Below, one piece after another: positions 35,850-44,812 of a stretch of 64,000 nucleotides of DNA. The notes beneath the pieces were generated by a model, which was given only the letters and a program-made list of their open reading frames with translations, searched no databases and had not been told where the DNA came from. The stretch is from NCBI GenBank assembly GCA_021397845.1, contig JAHSVC010000065.1:1426001-1490000 (forward strand). The letters run 5' to 3'. The first letter of the stretch is position 1, and each line of letters opens with the position of its first letter. A program made the position numbers and the translations under genes. This DNA comes from Areca catechu. Taxonomy: Eukaryota > Streptophyta > Magnoliopsida > Arecales > Arecaceae.

Positions 35850-36605
35850 TGTTGTTGACTGAGAGCCATGTGGCTCGAAGGTCCCTTGGCCAGTGATCTG
35901 AGCTACGGTCTTGAGTAGGTGTCCTGGAGCTGGGCTCGGGGATGTTATTGACTGAGAGCTACGTGGCTCGAAGTTTTCTTGGTTGGAGATCTGAGCTCTG
36001 GTCTTGAGCAGGCATCCTGGAGCTGGGCTCGGGGATGTTGTTGATTGAGAGCTGCGTGGCTCGAAGTTCTCTTGGCCGGAGATCTGAGCTTCAGTCTTGA
36101 GTAGGCATCTTGGAGCTGGGCTTGGGGACGTTGTTAACTGAGAGCTGTGTGACTCAAAGTTCTCTTGGCCGGAGATCTGAGCTTCGATCTTAAGTAGGCA
36201 TCCTGGAGCTGGGCTCGGGGACGTTGTTGACTGAGAGTGCATGGCTCAAAGTTCTCTTGGCCAAAAATCTGAGCTCCGGTCTTGAGTAGGCATCCTAGAG
36301 CTGGGCTCGAGGATGTTGTTGACTAAGAGTTGCATGGCTCGAAGTTCTCTTGGCCAGAGATTTGAGCTCCGGTCTTGAGTAGGCATCCTGGAGCAGGGCT
36401 TGGGGATGTTGTTGACTGAGAGCTGCGTGGCTTGAAATTCTCTTGGTCGGAGATCTGAGCTCCGGTCTTGAGTAGCCGTCCTGAAGCTAGGCTCGGGGAT
36501 GTTGTTGACTGAGAGCTGCGTGGCTCGAAGTTCTCTAGGCCGGAGATCTGAGCTCCGGTCTTGAGTAGGCATCCTAGAGCTGGGCTCGGGGACGTTGTTG
36601 ACTGT
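35850..36605. repeat. 93-bp minisatellite, about nine copies
   Basis: The marker GTTGTTGACT recurs near 35,851, 35,944, 36,037, 36,130, 36,223, 36,315, 36,408, 36,501 and 36,594. The spacing is 93 bp with a single 92-bp step. Open frames on the minus strand (35,697-36,242 and 36,246-36,650) are repeats of one 31-codon unit. Confidence 0.93.
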
Positions 36606-36611
36606 GAAGTG

Positions 36612-36905
36612 GCAGCTTGTTCCCCTCTCGTTCTCTTTCTTTCCTTCCACCTCCTTTTTTCCTTTTTCTTCTTTCTTCTCTTTTTTTTTTGTTTGTTATT
36701 TTTTTTTTTTTTTTTTTTTGGAGTGGGGAGATCAGAGAAGAGGGTTCTTGCCATGTTCCCCTCTCGTTCTCTTTCTTTCCTTCCCCTCTCGTCTTCTTTT
36801 CGAGTGGGGAGATCAGAGAAGAGGGTGCTTGCCATGTTCCCCTCTCGTTCTCTTTCTTTTCTTCCCCTCTCATCTTCTTTTCGAGTCGGGAGATCAGAGA
36901 AGAGG
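36612..36905. repeat. CT-rich repeats (81-bp unit) with a long T tract
   Basis: GTTCCCCTCTCGTTCTC occurs at 36,619, 36,755 and 36,836. The last two are 81 bp apart. A T-rich tract near 36,670-36,720 separates the first. Confidence 0.85.
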
Positions 36906-37189
36906 GTTACCGGACTTGATTGCCTTGGAGCTAGGCTTGAGGCCTTCCTAGACGTGAAGCTAGGCTTGGGCCCAGGGGTTGCCTAAGGGCTTGGCTCAGG
37001 TCTTTGGCACCTTGGAGCTAGGCTCGAGACGTTAATGGGAGCTACTTGGCCCCATGATCTCTTGGCACCTCGAAGCTGGGCTCGGAGATGATTGAGATTG
37101 AGAGCGGCTTGGCTCGAAGGTCCCTTGGCCAGAGATCTGAGCTCCGATCTTGGGCATGCATCCTGGAGCTGGGCTTGGGGATGTTGGTG

Positions 37190-37815
37190 ACTGAGAGCTG
37201 CATGGCTTGAAGATCCTTTGATGTCCTGGAGCTAGGCTCGGGGATGCTTGAGATTGGGAGCTGCATGGCTCAAAGATCCTTCGACGTCCTGGAGCTAGGC
37301 TCGGGGGTGCTTGAGATTGGGAGATGCATGGCTCAGAAATCCCTTGACGTCCTGGAGCTAGGCTCAGGGGCATTTCAGGATAAGAGCTGCATGGCTCAAA
37401 GATCCTTTGACGTCCTGGAGCTAGGCTCGGGGATGCTTGAGGTTGAGAGCTGCATGGCTCGAAGATCCTTTGATGTCCTGGAGCTGGGCTCGAGGATGCT
37501 TCAGGTTGGGAGCTGCATGGCTCGAAGATCCTTCGACGTCCTAGAGCTAGGCTCAGGGATGCTTGAGATTGGGAGCTGCATGGCTCGAAGATCCTTCGAC
37601 GTCTTGGAGCTAGGCTCGGGGATGCTTGAGGTTGAGAGCTGCATGTCTCGAAGATCCTTTGACGTCCTGGAGCTGGGCTCGGGGACACTACAGGTTGGGA
37701 GTAGCATGGCTCGAAGATCCTTCGACATCCTGGAGCTAGGCTCGGAGATGCTTCAGGTTGAGAGCTGCATGGCTCGAAGATCCTTTGACGTCCTGGAACT
37801 GGGCTCGGGGGCATC
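37190..37815. repeat. 63-bp minisatellite, about ten copies
   Basis: The AAGATCC(T)TTCGACGTCC block recurs at 37,212, 37,275, 37,338, 37,401 and 37,464 and onward, always 63 bp apart. Period 63 is 21 codons, so both strands stay open (37,244-37,984 plus; 37,032-37,871 minus). The predicted peptides contain only repeated DVLELGSG/EPCSSQ-type units. Confidence 0.95.
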
Positions 37816-38029
37816 ATTGATTCTTCCCTGCCAGACATATGGATACTCGTGCAAGGAAAAATCGTTATCATTATTATCGATAAGATACCTTATCTTGTTG
37901 TTGGCATCTTCATGGGCCATGAACCCTCCTCTTTCAGGGGAGCCTGACGCCGTCGGGATCTTCGAGGTAACCGGCCTCTCGTGATGGAGCTTCGGCCACC
38001 TTGTAGAGGCCTGCCCGTAGTGGTTCGTG

Positions 38030-38640
38030 ATCGTCATCCTGACGACCGCGGCATCTTTATCTACCTTTCCCCTTCCAACATAACGGGGAGTACATTCTCA
38101 GGGTCCCGTGCCCCCTAGGTTTCCTTGGACGTGCACGCAGGTCCCCTAGTGACCACGCCCATCGACTTCATGATGGAGAATCTTTTGATGGTTGGAGCCA
38201 ATGGGAGAGCGACAAATGCCTGGGACCCCGCTTGAGGTCTGCCCCCCGCAAACCTTTGGAGGCAGCCTTTCTTGATGAGCTTCTCGACCTCCTACTTTAG
38301 ATTGTGACATCCCCCAGTGTCTTGTGATCGCAGTGAGGGTGACACTACTTCGTCTCGTCATGGCCGGTGAAGGGCTTCAAGGGTGGCGGGCATCGTAACC
38401 CGGTGGCTCGCTGGTTGAGCCTTGCATACCGGCGAACCGGCGTGAAAGCTCCGCCAGCTTGCACTCATGCTTCCCCAGGCGCACTTTCGTTGCATGCCTA
38501 ACGGCTTCGTCAGTGGATCCTTTCGTCAAAGGGGATTGAGAAGGTGACATGGGTGCCCTTGAGAAGGGGGAACCCCTTGCACGGCTGATAGAGGCCTTTC
38601 GAGCTCATGTCATCACCATTCTTCCATGGGGTGTTGCACT
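38030..38640 (-). pseudogene. Gag C-terminal remnant
   Basis: On the minus strand the order is PPPLKPFTGHDETK, a stop, CHPHCDHK, a frame break, then TGGCHNLK.EVEKLIKKGCL and QRFAGG (38,380-38,230). IMKSMGVVTRGPACTSK continues to about 38,100. It corresponds to the CxFHxDHGHDTxxCxxLKxEIExLI motif of the outer element's Gag at 25.1-25.3 kb. The upstream part looks deleted, and several stops make it non-functional. Confidence 0.6.
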
Positions 38641-38671
38641 GTAAAGAGGGGGAGGACTTGATCACGCCTGT

Positions 38672-38694
38672 CCCCCCTTCCTGGCATGCCAATT
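38672..38694 (-). promoter_or_regulatory. Primer-site-like sequence
   Basis: The reverse complement reads AATTGGCATGCCAGGAAGG, adjacent to the right LTR. The outer 15.6-28.0 kb element has the near-identical TTGGCATGCTAGGAAGGG in the same place. The cognate tRNA was not identified. Confidence 0.65.
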
Positions 38695-40856
38695 TGTTAC
38701 CGCTATGATCACCGTGGCCTGTAACTGCTGCCGATGCCAAAGTGCGCTCTCCTAGTTGCCTGGTGGTCCTCTGGTCCTGGACCTGCAAAACAGAAGTTAG
38801 TGACCCAGGCCGGGGTTTCCGGCGGGGGCACTCCGACGGTCAAGTCAGTGACGATCCAGGGAAACATATCCTCCTGGTCAGGCCCCTCTTGATGGACTCC
38901 ACACTAGGAGGAGTAAAAATGTGTGTGAAGACAGAAACGTTGCAGGGGGAGAATGATAGCAGGGACAGAGGGGTTCCCTGTTCCTCCGCCTCTTCTTGTT
39001 TCCCTCATTTCCCATCGACTATAGTGGTGGTGATGATGCTTTGCTCTCTTGGTCGAGCTTGCGCTTGTGTTGGTGGTGCTATGCCCCTCTTCCTGGTGGG
39101 GGTTGCACCCTTCTCTCTGCTTTTTTTTTCCTGTGTGTTGTGGTTGTAGTTGTGTTACCTCCGAGTTTGTTGCAACTAGGTTACCATTGGGCGCTTATCT
39201 CAGGATCCCCACCAGGCTGCCAGGCGCGTGCGGCGGTGTCCCGAGGAGTCTTTCCTGATTCATGATAAGGAGAGTTGTCAGGTGCTCCGACACCCCTCTT
39301 GGTCGCCTCATTCCGAGAAACCTGGCAGTGCCTTGAATGGTGGGCCGCTGCTCACAGGATTCGAATCTCCCGGTTGGCTTCCTCTCTTGGGTGATCCGGG
39401 TGGTTGGTGAGGAGTGTGGCACCTCGATCAACGTGCTTCTTTCCTTTCCAGCGTAACTGGTGGTTGCAGGTGGTTAGTACGGCCTGGAAGGTGCTCTAGT
39501 GCAGTCGGGTGGCTCGGGCTTAAGGACCTTGTTCGGACTGGGACTGAGCTGGAATGGCAGGGCTCGCTCCGGCCTAGATGCTCCGAGCTTGCGGGGTCAT
39601 CTAGGTGGAGGAGGGTGGAGTGCGGGCCCGGTCCGGAGGGCGCGCGCTCGGAGAGGCTCCATGTTGGCGGGTGAGCGCTAAGCTCGATCTTGACCACAGG
39701 ACACTAACCTCCGAAGTTCTCATCCCGGAGGGCAGGAGGCAGACCCGGTCCAGAGGGCGCACACTCGGAGAGGCTCCACATTGGCGGGTGAGCGCTGAGC
39801 TCGACCTCGACCATAGGGCACTAACCTCCGAGGATCTCGCTCCGGAGGGCAGGAGGCGGGCTCGGTCCAGAGGGCACGCACTCGGAGAGGCTCCACATTG
39901 GCGGGTGAGCGCTGAGCTTGACCTCAACCACAGGGCACTAACCTCCGAGGGTCTCACTATAGAGGGCAAGAGGCGGACCCGGTCTAGAGGGCGCGCGCTT
40001 GGAGAGGCTCCACATTGGCGGGTGAGCGCTGAGCTCGACCTCGACCACAGGACACTAACCTTCGAGGGTTTTGCTCTAGAGGGCAGGAGGCAGACCCGAT
40101 CCAGAGGGCGCGCGCTCGGAGAGGCTCCACGTTGGTGGGTGAGTGCTGAGCTCGACCTCGACCACAGGGCACTAATCTCCGAGGGTCTCGCTCTGGAGGG
40201 CAGGAGGCGAACCCGGTCCAAAGGGCGTGTGCTCGAAGAGGCTCCATATTGACGGGTGAGCGCTGAGCTCGACCTCGACCACAGGGCACTAACCTCCGAG
40301 GGTCTCGCTCTGGAGGGCAGGAGGTGGACCCGGTCTAGAGGGCGCGCGCTCGGAGAGGCTCCACATTGGCGGGTGAGCGCTGAGCTCGACCTCGACCACA
40401 GGGCACTAATCTCCGAGGGTCTCGCTCTGGAGGGCAGGAGGCTGACCCGGTCAGGAGGGCGCACGCTCGAAGAGGCTCCACATTGACGGGTGAGTGCTGA
40501 GCTCGACCTCGACCACAGGGCACTAACCTCCGAGGGTCTCGCTCTAGAAGGCAGGAGGCGGACCCGGTCTAGAGGGCGCGCGCTCGGAGAGGCTCCACAT
40601 TGGCGGGTGAGCGCTGAGCTCGACCTCGATCACAGGGCACTAACCTCAGAGGGTCTCACTCTGGAGGATAGGAGGCGGCTCCGACCTAGGCATCCCGAGC
40701 TCGCGAGCCCGACCTGGTGGAGGACAGAGCTCGGCTCGCTGTCTTGGGGTAGCTCAGCTCAGCTCGGTAGTGGAGTCCGGGCTGGAGTGTTGACGCGGTG
40801 TCCTTTCTTGATGTGGCGCTTGCCGGTTCCTCCACGTCAGCGATCCTAGCACATCA
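38695..40856 (-). repeat. 5' LTR of the 29.5-40.9 kb element
   Basis: Plus-strand ends are TGTTACCGCT and TAGCACATCA. It is homologous to the left LTR along its length. Confidence 0.9.
39605..40690. repeat. 117-bp minisatellite in the right LTR, nine copies
   Basis: TTGG/TTGACGGG markers occur at 39,664, 39,781, 39,898, 40,015, 40,132, 40,249, 40,366, 40,483 and 40,600, exactly 117 bp apart. Long open frames (39,601-40,464 minus; 39,605-40,252 plus) are repeat artefacts of a 39-codon unit. Confidence 0.95.
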
Positions 40857-40960
40857 GATCCATGCCCATCGTATGGTTAGGGAGGCCCCACGTTCAACCC
40901 CATACTTAGTCGATCATAGCTAGTTCTACCCCAGTACATATATTTTAATTTATATATATA
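40857..40960. repeat. Host tandem repeat, resumed third unit
   Basis: GATCCATGCCCATCGTATGG continues the unit cut at 29,470. It aligns with CATGCCTATCTTATGG (28,799) and CTTGCCCATCCTCTGG (29,147). Confidence 0.65.
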
Positions 40961-43160
40961 TACATTTTGGACATATAGTGATGGTGCTATATGTGGATTT
41001 TCATTTTTGAATGTTTAAATGGATTAGCTACAAGTTTTTACAACAATGTTATCAATTTTATGTAATTGGTCACAAATGAGCCGAAAGTCAAAAATTCCCA
41101 ATGAAGAATGTAGACGGGGAGAAAGCTACCTATCTCATCCATACCCAAATAGTAGATATCCATACACAAAAACTTTCCTTTTAAGTTGAAGCACACAGAA
41201 TATATCCATGCTCAAGGTTTCAAAATTTCCATAGACTAGAAAGATCCAGGAGCCCTCATAAGTGATGATCAGGCAATGTTCCCAGATGAAGTACACATGC
41301 ATCTTATTTTATTTAGTTTGCTCAGAATGAACAAAAGAGAAACGATGCAGAAAACATTTACCATAATAACGAAGCAAATAAGATTCAAGAGAAAGCTATA
41401 TTGTTAAATAACCAAACAACAAACTGTAGCTGCCAATCAACCATATTGTGACAAGAAAACAGAGTCATTGCCATAAGCCACAGAGCCTCTCTCAACAACC
41501 GAGATAGTGCATCATGCTCCCGATTGCCTACAACTTCTTTTTATGCTATAGAAGCTTATTAGTCGACTACTACTATTAGACTACATGCTAAGAGCGTTCG
41601 GGAATCTACAGTCATGTGACTTCAATATTGGAGAAATATTGGTTTTTCTTTGACCTTGGTGCAACCAAACATGATATGGCTAGCAAGTCAAACCTTGATT
41701 GCAGAAATAATCTTCTAATTATTTTTAAAATATATTATTTGAAAAAAATTATAAAACGAGTCCAAGGTGATCATGTGGACAGAGGAATGATTGGCATGTG
41801 CAGGCTTTCTTTTGGGTTTGTTTTTGAGTTCTGCGTGTGGGCGTTGATGGCTGATTTCAAAGTTTACATGCATAACATGAAACATCCCATCGATTATATA
41901 CAAAATGAAAATTATTTCAAATAAGACATGATATCCGACAAACACAATCTGTTTAATAACCGGCATTAATAGGATAACAATTGAAAATCCAAATCAGATT
42001 GAAATAATAAACATATTGAATAGTTCGATCTATTTATGATGCGAACCTATTTAGATCAAGTATAAATGTATTTATGATAGGCCAAACATAGATCAAGTTG
42101 GTGGATTGGGTTATATTTCGCCAGTGCTGCTCAAAATAGCCCTTGCTATAGTCGTATCCCATCATAGTCCACCAAAGCATGAGGCATTTTGGGCTGATCA
42201 CAAGTTGATTATCATGTATATGGTTGAATTTAGACCCTTAACTTAAAAAGGATGCTGGAGTTTTAATAGAGAGAGTGTATGAGAATCCATACGAATGTAT
42301 ATTTAGTCCTATATTAATTATGAATTGAATAAATTTTAGATGCTTATATGTACATAGCCATTATATTTAAATAACACCTTCCAACTGAATATTTTAGATT
42401 TGGTCCTAAGTTATTATGATATCCGATATTAATTATTTACCAATAATTATGGTATAAAATAAAAATACTACAATTAATATTCACTTAAAAATTAATATTT
42501 TATTCAAAATAATAAAAATGATCGAGTAACACATATTGTTTACATCACTAATGATCTGATTCTTTTGTATAATATTCTGATAAATGAATATTTTACAATG
42601 CACATTAAACTTAGCATTTTATTAAAACATATATTATTAATGGTATTGAAAAAATAAAAGGTATACTTGGATAATAGAAAATTAACTAAAATAAAAATAT
42701 GACTTGCCTTGGTAAAATCTATATTAAAAAGAGAGTATGTTACATTAACATACAAAATATGAATTAAAAGTTAGACTAAGAATTGAAAATATATAACTAA
42801 ATAAAATTTTAAAGAATAAAGTTTTAAATAGAAGGAAAAACATCAATTAGTAAATATAGAAAATTAAAAAAATAATGTAGGAAAATTATAGATCATAATA
42901 ATCAAATAAAAATATGAAAATAAAATAATAATTTAAATATAATTTAAAATAAAACTAAATAAAATAAAAACTATGACTAATTATATGTGCGGATGGGTGG
43001 ATGGGTCTGCCCATTCCATATCTGATTCCTTTCCTAATTTTCCATTCCTAAAATCCGAACAGTGTTAAAGATGACCTAGATATTGTGTTTTTTCTTTTTG
43101 ATAGAAAGCAGATAATCGTAGTTGGCTAGAGATCAGTGTACCATCTCACAAAATTCTCCG
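40961..43160. other. AT-rich intergenic, no feature recognised
   Basis: No coding signature. The open frame at 41,616-41,924 has no recognisable domain and a biased composition. Confidence 0.5.
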
Positions 43161-43163
43161 GGC

Positions 43164-43318
43164 TTGGGTTGTATCTTTTGTGTGAAAGAAAAGATTGATC
43201 TTCTTTCAGAACATCTGTTAGATTGCATAATGGCTGCTTTGAATCTTTTGTGCAAGATTTAATGGCTGATGTAATGAAAGCAGGTGAATCATGCTTTCAC
43301 ACAAAAGATACAACCCAA
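43164..43318. repeat. Perfect 25-bp inverted repeat with 105-bp spacer
   Basis: TTGGGTTGTATCTTTTGTGT followed by GAAAG at 43,164-43,188 is the exact reverse complement of 43,294-43,318. The spacer holds two AATGGCTG blocks. It could be a small fold-back element or the ends of a MITE; no target duplication was seen. Confidence 0.75.
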
Positions 43319-43754
43319 ATCCCACATCACCATCCTTACCTTTGAATCGAAACATTCTAGGTGGTGCCAACCCATATGCTGGACAATGGATCGGAGAAGA
43401 CTGTTACATTTGGATAGCCCAAAATAGCTAGCGATCATTCACTGATCTTTTGGAGTCAAGTACGGAAGGTGAAGTTCTGTCGGCTAAACATTGTATTGCA
43501 ATATTGACGTAATTGTTAGATTTATTTGCTTGTGCACAATCTTTTATAATTATTGTTAAAAAAATTCTATATAAAGCTTGTCTCTTATAATTTGACAAGA
43601 TCGACTTATCCAACATTTTTGGTGGTGCTCGACTATCAAGGAGAGAGATTTTTGTTTTCGTGGTGCAGGGGAGGCAAAATTAGTTTGAAGTATCAAAATA
43701 TGATGTTTGTTCTTGCATGCCTTTCAAGGCATGGTCAAGTCGATATAAAATTGG

Positions 43755-44258
43755 AAGGCTTACTTTTTGGTTGGGAGTTTTGGAAAGAAAAGAAAAGAGG
43801 AAAAATATTAATGAGAAGGGAAAAGAAAAGAAAAGAAAGGAAAGGTAGTGCCTTTCTTTTTCTGTGGTTGGGAGCTGGGAGTTGGGAGTTTGAGAAAGGG
43901 AAAAGAAATAATTTTTGTTCATCATGATTGGAAATAGAGACGAAAGGAAACGAGAAGAAATGTTATAATTTGTTTTATTATTATACCGTTAAACCAAGGC
44001 ATTAAGTATTGAAAATAGGAAAGAAAGGAAGAGGTAAAATAAGAATTATAAAAAAAATGACTAAACTCCAATTCCTTTCCCTCCTATTCTGCTCGATTTA
44101 AGAGAAAAATAGGAGTTGAGAGGATTAATATTCCTTTATTTCCTTCCGATTCCTTTCTTTTCATTCATTAAAAAACTTTCAACCAATGGAAAGTAAATAC
44201 TTTCCCTCCTATTCTTCTCTTTTCTTCCCTACCATGCTATCCTAACCAAGTCCTTAAT
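43755..44258. mobile_element. Possible MITE with purine/pyrimidine arms
   Basis: A purine-rich left arm (TTGGTTGGGAGTTTTGGAAA then GAAAAGAAAAG) faces a pyrimidine-rich right arm (TTCTTCTCTTTTCTTCCCTA then CCATGCTATCCTAACCAAG). The two arms pair imperfectly. No ORF. Low-complexity pairing could mislead, so confidence is limited. Confidence 0.4.
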
Positions 44259-44397
44259 GATATGATTAGAATTTTGAGTTTATGAAATATCTTTTTGAAA
44301 CTTGTGGTTATGGCTGTAGAAGGACAACCAACGGTTCATCCAATTTTGAATATCCCTGCAAACTAAATTCAAGAAGATTGACACGCATCTAGACCTG

Positions 44398-44570
44398 TCA
44401 ACTTCTTCGCTATGGCATGAGGAGCATTCTTGTACACAAAACTTCGGTCCCGCCGACTTCTTCCCTACGGCCGGGGAAACATTCTTGGAAACGTTCTTGT
44501 CCACAAATATATTTCCCCCCGAGTTCTTCCCTACGGCCGGGGAAACGTTCTTGTCCACAAATACATTTCT
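44398..44570. repeat. Upstream tandem repeat of the LRR gene, about three units
   Basis: The unit TTCTTCCCTACGGCCGGGGA + AAC...TTCTTGTCCACAAATA occurs near 44,456 and 44,524. A diverged copy (TTCTTCGCTATGGC) lies at 44,403. It sits about 250-410 bp before the start codon, where a promoter would be. Its role is unknown. Confidence 0.65.
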
Positions 44571-44812
44571 AAAGGAGGGCCTCATCCCCCAGTAGTTGCA
44601 TTGATTTGAGAATACTTTTGTTTTTTATTCTAGACTACATGTTGGTCTATTCTTTTGGCAGCTATGTACGAACCTGGATTAGTCTTATCTTGACAGCTCG
44701 GCTTCATTGGTCTATTCCCTGACTTAGTTTTTCAGTCCACTAAGCGGAACTCATTTCCCTCAACAAAAGCTATCCTCTCCCTTAATTTGCTCCTTCCCAT
44801 AGGGGAGATCTC

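Larger units (their letters stand above)
29471..40856 (-). mobile_element. Non-autonomous Ty3/gypsy-type LTR element with minisatellites and antisense gene
   Basis: LTRs at 29,471-31,308 and 38,695-40,856 flank a 7.4-kb interior. Minus orientation is set by TTGGCATGCCAGGAAGGG beside the right LTR and the purine tract GGGAGTGGGGGGCAAA beside the left one. A gag C-terminal remnant lies next to the right LTR. A spliced gene on the plus strand fills 31.8-35.6 kb, and three minisatellites lie between them. No pol motifs were found. The target duplication is GATC, or AGATC if the A is shared with the LTR end; the flanks join into one host repeat unit. Confidence 0.85.

Noticed and set aside
37032..37984. 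Long repetitive open frames on both strands (279 and 246 codons)
   Set aside because: By-product of a 63-bp tandem repeat whose period is 21 codons.
39601..40464. A 287-codon minus-strand open frame with repeated SALWSRSSSALTRQ-type units
   Set aside because: It only mirrors the 117-bp LTR minisatellite; the opposite strand is equally open and no domain is visible.
29471..40856. A plus-strand orientation for this element, because its longest gene-like region is on the plus strand
   Set aside because: The purine tract, primer-site-like sequence and gag remnant all read on the minus strand; the plus-strand gene is the antisense ORF.
44280..44585. Minus-strand frame with repeated NVSPAVGKKS-like units
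   Set aside because: It follows the upstream tandem repeat and has no start context or domain.
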